DNA of 64,000 nt from Anodontia alba. Its lineage: Eukaryota; Mollusca; Bivalvia; Lucinida; Lucinidae. Location of the stretch: assembly GCA_964016985.1 (NCBI GenBank), contig OZ024830.1:60372104-60436103 (forward strand), given 5' to 3'. This document shows positions 32,429-42,172 of the stretch, piece after piece (the stretch's first letter is position 1; every line of letters begins with the position of its first letter). The position numbers were made by a program, and so were the translations under genes. A model generated the notes under the pieces. It was not told the DNA's origin, did not search any database, and was given only the letters and a program-made list of their open reading frames with translations.

Positions 32429-32707
32429 CATCACGAAAACATACCTATATAATTTTGACCCCCTTAAGCCCCACTTTTATATAGTAAAACTGGGGTTTAC
32501 AGGGGTATACATTATTTTTCTTATTTCTGCTCAAAAACATAGATTAAGGGTACTCGTTAGAACAGCCTCGTCGAGGCGGTTCTAACGAGTACCCACAATC
32601 TATGTTTTGAGCAGAAATATGAAAAATATCATAATTTTGTATCTGAAAATTTTCATTTTTTGGTGGTAAAATTTTCAGTTTATTTGAATAGGCGTGTTTT
32701 CGTAATG
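32429..32707. mobile_element. Hairpin MITE, family C, reverse orientation
   Basis: CATCACGAAAACATACCTAT..CCCCTTAAGCCCCAC opens the element and GGCGTGTTTTCGTAATG closes it, so the CCCC-rich half is on the left. Central stem GGTACTCGTTAGAAC / GTTCTAACGAGTACCC. Confidence 0.85.
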
Positions 32708-32922
32708 ATAAAAATCTGTTTGATAGTACCCTACCAGTTTTTAGAGTGGGTGGATAGGTTGATATTATTTTCTTTTTTTTTTTTTTTTTATTCCTTCCGA
32801 TCAGGCTGATATTAAAGCTATTACATTTATTGTGGTCTCACTGGTGGGTGAACAGTTAATATTCTTATTCCATGATAATAGAAACGTCACTTAAATACGG
32901 AAAAAAAACAACAACTTATTCA

Positions 32923-33170
32923 CCTTACCACTCTCTGGGCAAATTCAGCAGGCGACAAATTTATGTTTTTTTTTTTTTTGTTTTTTTTTTTTTTTTTTGT
33001 TTCTCCTTTTTCCTTTTTTGTTTTTCTTTTTTCCAAAAAATAGGCTTTGACATTTCATGCAATGTAGATGACAATTTGCATGAAATGTTGAAGCCTATTA
33101 TATCTGGAAAAAATAAAAGTATTTCAAAACATCATCTGCAGAACTTTTTGCCTAGCATTTAAAGCGTTAA
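32923..33170. mobile_element. MITE, family F, T-expanded
   Basis: TTACCACTCTCTGGGCAAAT..TCAGCAGGCGACAAATT opens, AACATCATCTGCAGAAC..AGCGTTAA closes (TTAA 33167-33170). A long T/C-rich stretch lies between. Confidence 0.65.
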
Positions 33171-33198
33171 CTGGTCTTAAATACGGATTCAGAACGGG

Positions 33199-33229
33199 TT
33201 GTGGGGGGGGGGGGGGTGGGGGGCGGGAA
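33199..33229 (+). repeat. G-rich tract
   Basis: GGGGGGGGGGGGTGGGGGGCGGG-type sequence; quadruplex-capable. Confidence 0.7.
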
Positions 33230-34490
33230 ACCATTCAAAGGATGAACTGACATCGCTGGTGATAAATTCTTAGGAAACGGTTGAAATGAATTTTTCATAT
33301 TACAAGCTTTTTGCCCTCTCCATCTATTTGGTAACTTTCAGTTTACAGTCAGTAATTGTGCTGCCATGAAATTATTTTACATGCACTTTGAATAGCTCCT
33401 CATGTTGTTATATTTATATATAATAACCTGAGTGTAATAAAATTTGATTTGATAGTCTTAACATGTTCCATTCGGTGATTCCATCGAACCAAGATCTATG
33501 AGCTTATAATTAAAATCCAAAAATCAATTTGTAAACAAAACGAAGAAAATATGAATTGTAGTCAAGTATTCTATTTACAGTCTTCAATTTATAGACAGTC
33601 CAATGACTGTTTTATAAACATAGGGGCGATTGTTTCCGATCTGTTTTCGTGCCAACTTCATATTACATCAACTTCCAATGAACAATAAACTGCTGTTTAT
33701 TTCCTTTTTGTCAAATATGAATGACTGAATTTATCATTTGACACCTATGTATTGACAGTAACTCAATTTGATGTCTGTTCTGGGAAAGATAATACGGGTT
33801 ACAGATGATCAGTTTTCGTCAGTTACTTCGATTCAATAATTGTTGGTGCGCTGTCCTACACTAAAGGCGAATAAATCCTATTTCATTCACCAAACCGGTT
33901 TTAAGTCGTGATTTTATGCTTTCACCTGGCGCACTGAACCATGTCGCTAATATTGGCCCGATTAATAATATGTATAGTGTCATGTTTTGGTAAAATCTTT
34001 GTAACAGACGGGTGAGATTTTAATGGAAAATAAACTCGGTAAATATTTGATCTTTCTTTTTTTATTTGTATTCTACATGCTACTTGTTGAAACTGTTTGT
34101 CCTCATGTTGTACTGGAATTTTCTTGCTTCTCTTTGTACTTGATCGTTTGATCGCAATTAATTCAATACTGGAATGTATCGTGTTTTAAATATTGTATAA
34201 CTTCAGCTCAGTTATTTCGTCACGGTGAGAGATAACGGTAGCTAAACTAAGTACGGTCGAGTAAAAATTCTTACATTTTTAGGCGGATTTTCAAAATTGT
34301 GCAGTTTTTAACCAGATTTTTAAATGTCTTTTGCTTCGAGAAACACTTCTTGTTGCATGAACCTGTTCATAATTTGTTTATTAACCAAAAATGATTTCCT
34401 GATTTTCCCATGGAATACGTTGAAAACGCCAGGGCTTACATAGCGATGGATAAAGGAAAATTAAGATAAATAGTTTTTGTCTCTTCAAAA
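33230..34490. other. Low-repeat AT-rich stretch
   Basis: About 1.25 kb without any hairpin family, array or SINE. No frame of more than about 60 codons looks protein-like. Confidence 0.5.
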
Positions 34491-34492
34491 AA

Positions 34493-34580
34493 AAAAAAAA
34501 AACACGTATGTTGTGAGTACTCATTAGAAGCGCCTCGCAGAGCGTTTCTAATAAGTATCCACGGCATACGTTTGTGTTTT
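34493..34580. mobile_element. Hairpin MITE, family G
   Basis: GTATGTTGTGAGTACTCATT then AGAAGCGCCTCG faces GCGTTTCTAATAAGTATCCA. Confidence 0.65.
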
Positions 34581-34692
34581 AGGGACAAAATGTGCAGATA
34601 TGCAAACTGGCTTATCCAGATTTGCCAACGCAGTGTAAAGTGTACAAAGGTGGAATTTTAGTTACTTATTATTACTGTTTTGCGTTTTAGCA

Positions 34693-34770
34693 CCCCAGCA
34701 AAGTAACAACGTCGTACTAACGTCGTTTTGACATCGAAACGACGTTGTTGTAACGCTGTGTGTTTGTTGG
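34693..34770. mobile_element. Palindromic MITE, family E, diverged
   Basis: CCCCAGCAAAGTAACAACGT..CGTCGTTTTGACATC / GAAACGACGTTGTTGTAACG; the right terminus has decayed to TGTTTGTTGG. Confidence 0.65.
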
Positions 34771-34898
34771 TATTGAGCCTTTTGGAAAATATGATAACAG
34801 AGCCATAAACTGGGTTTTACTTTCTTCTCAGAATTTAATACGGTTATAAATGAAATAAATGCCATATGCGAACAGCGAAGACCCAAATAAGCCCGCGC

Positions 34899-35178
34899 CA
34901 TCACGAAAACACGCCTATATAATTTTGACCCCCTTAAACCCCACTTTTAGATAGTGAAACTGGGGTTTACAGGGTTATACATGATTTTTCATATTTCTGC
35001 TCAATAACATAGATTGTGGGTACTCGTTAGAACCGCCTCGCCGAGGCGGTTCTAACGAATACCCACAATCTGTTTTTGAGCAGAAATATGAAAAAAATTT
35101 AAGAATTTTTATCTGAAAATTTTCATTGTTTCGGTGATCATTTTTTAAATATATTTGAATAGGCGTGTTTTTTTAATG
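34899..35178. mobile_element. Hairpin MITE, family C, reverse orientation
   Basis: CATCACGAAAACACGCCTAT to AGGCGTGTTTTTTTAATG; the central stem GTTAGAACCGCCTCGCCGAG / GGCGGTTCTAAC is intact. It is inserted in a family A element: AACAGCGAAGACCC..GCCCGCG precedes it directly. Confidence 0.82.
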
Positions 35179-35224
35179 ATCCACAGTCTTATCAGGACAT
35201 GCTCATTACATTTTCTATAATATC

Positions 35225-35305
35225 ATAATTCTGTAAGCGGACAATGACGGCCCTGATACTTCGCGAATGCGCAGACTGATCTGAGCCCTCATTGTTCGCA
35301 TACGT
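35225..35305. mobile_element. Hairpin MITE, family A core
   Basis: GTAAGCGGACAATGACGGCC..TGCGCAGACTGATCTGAGCC; the left stem is partly deleted. Confidence 0.6.
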
Positions 35306-35399
35306 GTAAAGATCATGCTTCTTTCTTCCTGCCCAGCTTTCTTGTGATGCAAATATAATGTATGATGTCACTAGATATTTCCTAAAAGCTGTCATTCCG

Positions 35400-35625
35400 A
35401 TGTGGCATGGCACATGAATTTCTTTATAACACGAATGGTTTATAGCACGATTTCGGACGCAGTGGACCTGAAATATTGTGTCCACACAATAAATGGACAA
35501 ATCATATAAAATTCGATTAATGTAATCAGTACATTTTTGTTTGAATACAACACGATTGTTTAACTAATATGCTTTTTGCTCAGGATCCCAGCAGTAGTGT
35601 TATAACGAGGTTGTTGTGTATTTTG
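35400..35625. mobile_element. Pogo-like MITE related to 62993-63212
   Basis: GGTTTATAGCACGATTTCGG, ACAACACGATTGTTTAACTA and CAGTAGTGTTATAACGAGGT match the element at 62993 in order; the central hairpin is missing here. Confidence 0.55.
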
Positions 35626-35834
35626 GCGTGGAAAAGATACAATCATTATGTTATAATACATCAGTGTAAATGCATATATAATTGCTCTAGGTACGCCTTT
35701 TTAACCCAAATATTCATAATTTGTCTTTTTCTCCTCAAAACATATGTTGTAGAGGCGTAGCCAGGAACTTTATGAAGATGAAGCCTGCTACTGAATAGAA
35801 TCTCTATAATTACAGTCGAGGCATAGCATTTCCT

Positions 35835-36000
35835 AACAGATTACATGTGCGCCCAGCGTTCGCCTAAAGAAAGCTTAGATGGTGTGCTGGCTAATTAGCG
35901 GAAAGCAATGACTCTGATCAGCCTGTGCATTCGCACAGGCTGATTTGAGTCATTGCTTAGCGGACATGTGGTCTTGTAGGAAATGCTGTGGAACGGCCCA
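35835..36000. mobile_element. Hairpin MITE, family A variant
   Basis: Core AATGACTCTGATCAGCCTGT then GCATTCGC faces GCACAGGCTGATTTGAGTCA; flanked by GGCTAATTAGCGGAAAGC and GCTTAGCGGACATG. Confidence 0.7.
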
Positions 36001-36069
36001 TTTGATGTCATCTGAACAAGTTTGAGGTTGCCAAATTTATGTTGAAGCCCCGGGCTTCATAGCTTCCAC

Positions 36070-36160
36070 CTGGCTATACGCATGTGTTGTTGGTGGTCAT
36101 AGAGACACCACGCAGAGACGGTGTTTCTAATATGTGTCCACAATACGTTTTACGAATAAA
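36070..36160. mobile_element. Decayed family G hairpin
   Basis: GCATGTGTTGTTGGTGGTCA..ACGGTGTTTCTAATATGTGTCCACAATACG preserves the right arm only. Confidence 0.4.
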
Positions 36161-36480
36161 TAAGAGTACTGTTTATCATAATGCCCCCCTCCTCCCACTC
36201 ACATAATAATGTAGATCCTTACACGCCCATGTTTTCACTAAGAGGGAACATGGGGGTACATATTATAGGTGGACTTTCTTAACGTAATTAGAGCACAGAT
36301 TTAGATACGAGAATTTATCGTTTGTGCGAGAAATTTACTCGTTTGAACGAGAAAGTTTCTCGTTCCAGTGGGATGTGTTCAGTTCATACGAGAAAGTTTT
36401 TTTTTTTTTTATAAATATAATGATCCTAGTAGGCTTCCCTTCCGTACATCGTTCACGACAGGAAAATAAATAAGGTTTCA

Positions 36481-36498
36481 TTTCATTTCTTGTTTCAG
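36481..36498 (+). promoter_or_regulatory. Candidate 3' splice site upstream of the PTB gene
   Basis: TTTCATTTCTTGTTTCAG is a pyrimidine-rich tract ending in CAG, 93 bases before the start codon. It would place the whole CDS and 94 bases of leader in one exon, with further 5' UTR exon(s) upstream. No donor was identified. Confidence 0.45.
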
Positions 36499-36502
36499 GA
36501 AA

Positions 36503-36532
36503 ATGCAGTACGCCGACACTCAGTTTGTATGA
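36503..36532 (+). promoter_or_regulatory. Upstream ORF, 9 codons
   Basis: ATG at 36503 opens MQYADTQFV then TGA at 36530-36532, 59 bases before the main ATG and after the putative acceptor. If this leader is transcribed it could lower translation of the main frame. Confidence 0.4.
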
Positions 36533-36591
36533 CACAATTGTTTGGCTGAAGTAAACGTCGTTTCCGGTTGAACAGACAAATCAAAATCAAG

Positions 36592-38262
36592 ATGGCGAAT
36601 TGCGTAGTGGAGAAGAAAGTGCGATATATCGGTTCGTGGTCGCATAATACAGTTAATAAAGATGTAATTGCCCAGATAAACAATAAGATTAGAAACGAAA
36701 CTGGACACAAAGTGAAGTTACAGCTGTGGAGAGATGGAATTCGCGTCCATAAAACTAGTATAATACAAGGCAGTATGCTGCATGAATTAATACCCTTCCC
36801 ATCAATCCACTTTCTTACGGTCAGTCAAAATACTCCAGACTTCCTAGTCGTAATTGCTAAATCACGTGATCCAAACTTTCAGTATCAAATCTTTGCTTTT
36901 AGGTGTGCTAACGCAATGGATGCGTCCATGTTTATTGAAGGGTTTCGTACAATTACAAGGTCTATTGAACCTGGGCACGGATTTAACCCAGATACCAAAA
37001 AGACACACGATGGAGTTAATTGGACATTACGTGAAAATGAGAAACGTAACGATGCTAAACGTGAACTTAATCAGCTGGTGAATATTCATGGGGAGAAAAA
37101 CGTGATTCAAAGTAACGGCGGCGTTGTTCGCGTCATGCTTAACCAAAATCAGGCAATACAAAACGGCCAGGTTTCACCGACGGAATATAAAGTTCACATG
37201 TACAGGAAGGGCAAGCCGCCCCATGTGCAGAAGAGCCATGAATTTGATGTTAGAAATGGAGACATATCTGACTCCCATTCGGAAGTTTCGGAAAGTGCAC
37301 TTAGAACGGAATTAGAATCCCTGTCACAGGAGTTGAAAGATATAAAACTTCTGATTGAAAAGTCGACTGGTCTTAAAACTGAAAGAACTACTAAAGTTCA
37401 ACGCGAGTTCGAGCCTCTTGAAATTAAGGTTCACAAAACGACCGTAACACCTGACGACGTATACCATGTGGAATCGCCGAAAACCCCCGTGGTTCTAGCG
37501 GCTTTGGATGCTGTGGTCCAGGAAGAAGACGATAGAGATACTGCTAAAGCAATCATACAGCGGTCAGAAGACAAGAATACAATACGTGTATCTGTACCAG
37601 ACTACCGCACGCCAGCTGAACGTATATCAACAACTGTAACGTCAGTGTCGCACCAGTCTATGCCAGAACATTTGGTGGCAAAAAGGGCTGAAACGTCCGG
37701 CTATGGGTCCATATCATCGGGCACATCAACCATGTCCTACGAGAACTGGAAGCGTCACACCGTGGCGAATGACATGTCCGAGCGTATACAATGGCGAGCA
37801 CGTTCTCATGCGTCTTCAAGGCCGCGCACCACAATCCCGAGCTTCTCAAGTGACGTCACGGATAGTTCCCAGTATGTGCAAGTACGTCACCATACTCACA
37901 TGGTCCCCGCTTATCAACGAGTGTCTTTTGATCCCCGCGTTGCAAAGATGAACGAAAAGAAAGCCAAATCCTTACGTGTGAGAGGTGTGGCAACAACGGT
38001 CCCAAAACCTATAGAGAAAGTGTACGTCAGAGAGGGCGGGCGTCACAGTCTCGTCTTACGCCCAGGGAGTGTTCGTCCGGCGTTAGTGATGCAGAATGAA
38101 CCAATTCAGAATGGTGGCGTTAACATAATTTCAGAACAAAATAATAACGTTGTTAAAGTGGAAAACTCCGACGATACATTGCTGGACGTTAGTGGAATAG
38201 ACTTGTATAAGGAAACGCCGACAACTCAAACTACGACAACGCATGCTGTTATCCGTACTTAA
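36592..38262 (+). CDS. PTB/PID-like domain protein, 556 aa, uninterrupted frame
   Basis: The start ATG at 36592 is in a good eukaryotic context (A at -3, G at +4); the in-frame TTG at 36568 is only an upstream extension. Residues ~8-123 look like a phosphotyrosine-binding (PTB/PID) fold: KKVRYIGSW as first strand, a helix (VNKDVIAQINNKI), KVKLQLWRDGIRVHK, HELIPFPSIHFLTVSQ, FQYQIFAFRC and a C-terminal helix DASMFIEGFRTIT. Residues ~232-258 (LRTELESLSQELKDIKLLIE) can form a coiled coil. The remaining ~300 residues are polar, Ser/Thr/Lys-rich and probably disordered, with SGYGSISSGTSTMSYENWKR as a possible motif. PTB proteins act as cytoplasmic adaptors binding NPxY-type tails or phosphoinositides; that role is inferred here. 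I do not recognise the subfamily. A PH-type relative is possible. No hairpin or SINE interrupts it. Confidence 0.85.
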   Translation: MANCVVEKKVRYIGSWSHNTVNKDVIAQINNKIRNETGHKVKLQLWRDGIRVHKTSIIQGSMLHELIPFPSIHFLTVSQNTPDFLVVIAKSRDPNFQYQIFAFRCANAMDASMFIEGFRTITRSIEPGHGFNPDTKKTHDGVNWTLRENEKRNDAKRELNQLVNIHGEKNVIQSNGGVVRVMLNQNQAIQNGQVSPTEYKVHMYRKGKPPHVQKSHEFDVRNGDISDSHSEVSESALRTELESLSQELKDIKLLIEKSTGLKTERTTKVQREFEPLEIKVHKTTVTPDDVYHVESPKTPVVLAALDAVVQEEDDRDTAKAIIQRSEDKNTIRVSVPDYRTPAERISTTVTSVSHQSMPEHLVAKRAETSGYGSISSGTSTMSYENWKRHTVANDMSERIQWRARSHASSRPRTTIPSFSSDVTDSSQYVQVRHHTHMVPAYQRVSFDPRVAKMNEKKAKSLRVRGVATTVPKPIEKVYVREGGRHSLVLRPGSVRPALVMQNEPIQNGGVNIISEQNNNVVKVENSDDTLLDVSGIDLYKETPTTQTTTTHAVIRT

Positions 38263-38420
38263 TAAGTACACCATCGTCGGACTCCATACCATGTTCATAT
38301 CATATGTTCATTTGGATTATAGTGGTGTTTAATACATTGCAGATCGGTTCTATTTACTTAAACAATTCAGACACCTAAACTCCTTACCATATATACTTGG
38401 CCTAAATTTTGAGCCAGTGC

Positions 38421-38426
38421 ATTAAA
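38421..38426 (+). promoter_or_regulatory. ATTAAA, weak poly(A) signal candidate
   Basis: The only common poly(A) hexamer variant I noticed in the first few hundred bases after the stop at 38262. It lies in family B flank sequence, so it may be incidental. Confidence 0.25.
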
Positions 38427-38442
38427 TGGCTAGATGAGTTGC

Positions 38443-38502
38443 AAACAGTGTAGACCCAGATCAGACGCCGCAAGAGGCGTCTGATCTGGGTCTACACTGT
38501 TT
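38443..38502. mobile_element. Hairpin MITE, family B, perfect 27-bp stem
   Basis: Arm AAACAGTGTAGACCCAGATC then AGACGCC (38443-38469) is exactly complementary to 38476-38502, with a 6-base loop. It begins 181 bases after the PTB stop codon, so it would be a strong RNA hairpin if inside the 3' UTR. The long family flank runs from about 38385. Confidence 0.9.
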
Positions 38503-38602
38503 CCTTTGGTCTGTTTGTCAGAATATTCCGGGGTGAATTGGTAAATTCTGATCATTCAAATAGGAGTTTACCACATCGACTTTCAGATTCATTTCCTCTG
38601 AG

Positions 38603-38630
38603 TGAGTATATATATATATATATATATATG
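38603..38630. repeat. (TA)n microsatellite
   Basis: About 13 TA units. Confidence 0.95.
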
Positions 38631-39050
38631 CTATAGGTTTATTAATAGCTTCGTATATATCTACATGACTATCTGTAAATATCACAACTTAGTGTCTGCA
38701 TACGCGATATATATGGTGGATTGTTCTCGGAGCGGAGCACAACTCTTGCTCCGAATGCAGTGAAAATTGACTGTTCTGTGTACATGTGCTATAAGTTTTG
38801 TTTGCATATTTTAAAATGTTCTAAAGGGGAAGTGATATTCCTTCAAGGATAATAACTCTGATATAAAACAGTTACACCCCTTCTCAGTGGATCTACCTTT
38901 CAGCGATGGAGTTTGCCTTCCCTTTGTTCTGGGAACAAGTTCATTTATATATTGGTAGCTTCCGCTTTTGAAATTATTAACTTATAAAAGAACCATATTT
39001 CTGTCTACAATAGCTGTCGCCATCAAAATCACATGCGCATGTACTTCATT
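38631..39050. other. No recognisable feature
   Basis: Unique-looking sequence; no terminal repeats, no protein-like frame. Confidence 0.4.
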
Positions 39051-39055
39051 TAATC

Positions 39056-39250
39056 ATTACCACTCCCTAAGTTTATTCAGCAGACGACAAATTGATTGTT
39101 TTCTTATTTTTCCCAGAAAAACAAGATTTGAAATTTCTTGCAAATTGTCTCCATTGGAGACCGTTGGCATGAAATGTCAAAGCCTATTTTCTGGGAAAAA
39201 TAAGAAAACTCAATATGTCTTCAGCTGAAAATTCTACCTGGAGTGCTAAG
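39056..39250. mobile_element. MITE, family F, reverse orientation
   Basis: TTACCACTCCCTAAGTTTAT..TCAGCAGACGACAAATTG opens, TATGTCTTCAGCTGAAAATT..GAGTGCTAAG closes; the core GCAAATTGTCTCCATTGGAG folds back. Confidence 0.7.
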
Positions 39251-39284
39251 TAACTGAGGTGTCATATTTTCTAGATGTTTATTC

Positions 39285-39391
39285 CCCAGCTAGCATTCTT
39301 TATAAATCTATAGCGGGCCATTATCGGCCCGTCAGCTACCCTGACGGGCTGATAACGGCCCGCTATAGATTTACAAAGAATGCTTACTGGG
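39285..39391. mobile_element. Palindromic MITE, family D
   Basis: CCCAGCTAGCATTCTTTATA..ATAGCGGGCCATTATCGGCC and its near-complement to ATGCTTACTGGG at 39391; loop CAGCTACCCTGACGG is shared with 26443. Confidence 0.85.
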
Positions 39392-39620
39392 TCTGCCAAA
39401 CATGTTTACCATAATAACCCGGCAGCAACAAAAAGTAGATCGAGATCTTATGCTGCAGGACGTAGCGTCTGATAATGGTTTACACCGTTAGCCAACCATC
39501 CAGGTATTTCAGACCCATCAGTAGTATATTGTTCAGATTTAAGGAGAAACATGGTAAGAAGTTAACGAGAAGGGAGACCTTTCTGAGGCAGCTCTTTCAA
39601 AACTGTGCTTGACCCTTTCT

Positions 39621-39788
39621 GAAAATATTTTCTACGGTCATTCTCTCTTCCTGTGATTCAAGGACAGTTGTCAGTTTTTTTGCGAAAATTGGTTAACCGT
39701 TTAGAAGGAAAAAATGTGGTCAGGTAAACAACCGGCTCGATATGGCCTTAACTGTGTTGATCGGGCCGTTAAACTGCAAACCACCAAC
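39621..39788 (+). mobile_element. SINE fragment, tRNA head missing
   Basis: Starts in the body (GAAAATATTTTCTACGGTCA) and runs to the tail GGGCCGTTAAACTGCAAACC; several small deletions. Confidence 0.8.
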
Positions 39789-39927
39789 CTTTCTGAAAAG
39801 GGGATTTACTCTGCAGAAAAGCATTTGCTCCCTCTATGAGCAAACTTTTTCTCTTTAGAGTAGACTTTTTTTTCAGAAGACTGGTGTGCAGGAACTTCTG
39901 AACGAAGCAGCAAAAGTTGTTTCCTTC

Positions 39928-40145
39928 GTTTGATTTGGAGTTTTAAGGCCAAGTCAACTATACAAAAGTCATGACGAGCCGATCAGTTTCCATACTTTTC
40001 CTGGGCAGGCTTAGTCCTCTAAGCGGTTAACCAGTACTTGTGCACATTCTTTCGCCAGAAACTGAAAACTGCCCGTCTTGAATCAGCGGAAAAGACAGAA
40101 TGACCGTAGAACATATTTTATGATCTGCCTCCTTTCTACAAAATG
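39928..40145 (-). mobile_element. SINE fragment, tRNA head missing
   Basis: Complement tail GGAGTTTTAAGGCCAAGTCA, body TTAGTCCTCTAAGCGGTTAA and GTCTTGAATCAGCGG, ending near CTGCCTCCTTTCTACA. Faces the fragment at 39621 tail-to-tail. Confidence 0.8.
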
Positions 40146-40224
40146 CAGGAAACTACGAGGTGTACCCATATCCCATAAGGTGCCCCAATACTTAAGCTAA
40201 TTGCTGTAAATTGCTTAGGCTCGA

Positions 40225-40435
40225 TACAAGAAAACGGACCGTATCATATAAAAGCGAACAGCGAAGATTCAGATTATCATGTACAGCCGGGATTTCTTGT
40301 TTCATTAATATATTCTCAGTGTCTAGCGATTCTGTTAGCTTGCATCGGACTGTGCGGATGCGTGCAGTGATTTCGGTCTTTGCTTTGCTGTCTGTGACAT
40401 AATGACGCTTTTCGCATGGTACGACATATATTTTT
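40225..40435. mobile_element. Hairpin MITE, family A, diverged
   Basis: ACGGACCGTATCATATAAAAGCG and CGCTTTTCGCATGGTACGAC are the inverted ends; the core is decayed (GAAGATTCAGATTATCATGT / GTGCAGTGATTTCGGTC). Confidence 0.6.
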
Positions 40436-40479
40436 GACATAGCCCCAGATGAGGCGCCTTTTTAACAAAAAGGTTGATA

Positions 40480-40735
40480 TATTATTTTATTTCTCTACGA
40501 AAACATGTTTTGGGTACTCATTAGAAGCGCCTAGACAAGGCGTTTCTAAGCAGTATCCATAACATGTTTTCATTTTTCTTATGTTTCCACGGAACATATG
40601 TTGTTTGTATTCATTAGAAGCGCCTCGCTGAGGCGAGGCGCTTCTAATGAGTACACACAAAATGTATATACAAGGCGCGTCTAATGAGTATCCAAAACAT
40701 GTTTTCCTTGGAGAAATAAAATAAAACAACAACAA
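40480..40735. mobile_element. Tandem/nested family G hairpins
   Basis: Four arms of the GGTACTCATTAGAAGCGCCT type follow one another: 40510, 40535, 40610 and 40640, plus a fifth at 40675 (CAAGGCGCGTCTAATGAGTA). A stem-loop TTAGAAGCGCCTCGC / GCGAGGCGCTTCTAA is perfect. Looks like one copy inserted in, or duplicated beside, another. Confidence 0.7.
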
Positions 40736-40901
40736 AAAACACAGCTTGATATCCCCTCTTTTCTAGAGCAATGTTATATTTTGGAAGCTGTTATCATTTA
40801 TATAGAAGTCGTGAATACAGTTTTTCGGGGGTGTAATGGATTAAAATTAATCACTTTAATCATCACACTTCTATGATTAAACAATCCTTTTCTAGAAATT
40901 T

Positions 40902-41207
40902 GCCGGCCTCGGTGGCTCAGTTGGATGCGCCGTCCGACTGGAGACCAGGAGGTCGCGGGTTCAACCCCCGCCGAGGTCGGCAACATTCTTTCGTGGAGAT
41001 TGATCATGAAATATTTTCTACGGTCATTCTCTCCCTTCCGCTGATTCAAGAAGGGCAGTTGTTAGTTTCTGGCGAAAGAATGTGCACAATACTGGTTAAC
41101 CGCTTAGAGGACTAAGCCTGCCCAGTAAATGTGTGGTTAGGTAAACTGACCGCGCTGGACATGACCCCATTGGGTTGACTGGGCCGTAAAACCTCAACAC
41201 AAACAAA
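40902..41207 (+). mobile_element. tRNA-derived SINE, intact, with 14-bp target duplication
   Basis: Head GCCGGCCTCGGTGGCTCAGT with A box at 40912-40923 and B box GGTTCAACCCC at 40958-40968. Full body; tail GTAAAACCTCAACACAAACA. TTTTCTAGAAATTT lies directly before (40888-40901) and after (41208-41221): a perfect target duplication, so both ends are defined and the insertion is young. It is the best reference copy of this SINE in the window. Confidence 0.97.
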
Positions 41208-41557
41208 TTTTCTAGAAATTTACAAAGAGTTACTTCACAAATCTTCAACCGGTTACGATTTTCATTTACAACTTATGAACAAACTTGTCAAGAGATCAGT
41301 GAAATTGAATAGTTTAACTTGTAATGATGTAAATTGTTATCAGAAGGATTCGCAAATGTTTTGCGAAAATGAATTGTGCTCTCATTGTAATAGAAACAGA
41401 TAGACATTGCGAATAGAAGACTGTTCACACTAGAGACTGTTGACACATGGATATTCTCCAAGAAGATTGCGGTGTTTGTATTCGCTGACATAGTAATTAT
41501 GAGACTAATTTTTCATTTTCCAGTTTGTAATTGAGGTAATATACATGTAACTTCAAA

Positions 41558-41705
41558 CACATGCGCCCAGCGAAGACTCAAATCAGTCTGCGCATCCGCT
41601 TAGCCGAGGAATTCAAGAATATTTTTCAAACTGGATAGCAAAGACTGATCGGACTGCGCGGATGCACAGACTGATTTGCGTCTTCGCTGGGCGCACATGT
41701 TAGAA
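41558..41705. mobile_element. Hairpin MITE, family A
   Basis: ACATGCGCCCAGCGAAGACT..AATCAGTCTGCGCATCCG faces GCGGATGCACAGACTGATTT..TCTTCGCTGGGCGCACATGT. Confidence 0.75.
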
Positions 41706-41818
41706 TGTACATTATCCCACGTAGTGGCTGAGTTATTATGCAAAGCTGCACAAACATGCAAAGTTTTGCTGTTTTGAAATATACAGGGCCGAAACAGCAT
41801 CGGGACGAACTGCGCATG

Positions 41819-42123
41819 CCGGCTTCGGTGGCTCAGTTGGATGCGCCGTCCGACTGGAGACCAGGAGGTCGCGGGTTCAACCCCCGCCGAGGTCGGCAAC
41901 ATTCTTTCGTGGAGATTGATCATGAAATATTTTCTACGGTCATTCTCTCCCTTCCGCTGATTCAAGAAGGGCAGTTGTCAGTTTCTGGCGAAGGAATGTG
42001 CACAATACTGGTTAACCGCTTAGAGGGCAAAGCCTGCCCAGTAAACGTGTGGTTAGGTAAACTGACCGCGCTCGACATGACCACATTGGGTTGCCTGGGC
42101 CGTAAAACCTCAACACAAACAAA
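41819..42123 (+). mobile_element. tRNA-derived SINE, nearly intact
   Basis: About 95% like the copy at 40902; A and B boxes intact. The tail ..CTCAACACAAACAAAC runs straight into the family A palindrome at 42124. Left flank GACGAACTGCGCAT; no clear target duplication. Confidence 0.95.
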
Positions 42124-42172
42124 CGAAGGCTCTGATCAGACTGCGCGAATGCGCAGTCTGATCAGAGCCTTC
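42124..42172. mobile_element. Perfect palindrome, family A core
   Basis: GAAGGCTCTGATCAGACTGC then GCG faces CGCAGTCTGATCAGAGCCTTC with AATG in the middle; perfect stem of 22 or more bases, directly abutting the SINE tail. Confidence 0.85.

Noticed and set aside
36568..36591. Eight extra N-terminal codons on the PTB protein
   Set aside because: They begin with TTG, not ATG; the ATG at 36592 has a good initiation context and the domain starts right after it.
40902..40975. SINE heads as tRNA genes
   Set aside because: A and B boxes are present but no proper acceptor stem, anticodon stem or terminator; they continue into the SINE body. Only 18508-18579 folds as a real tRNA.
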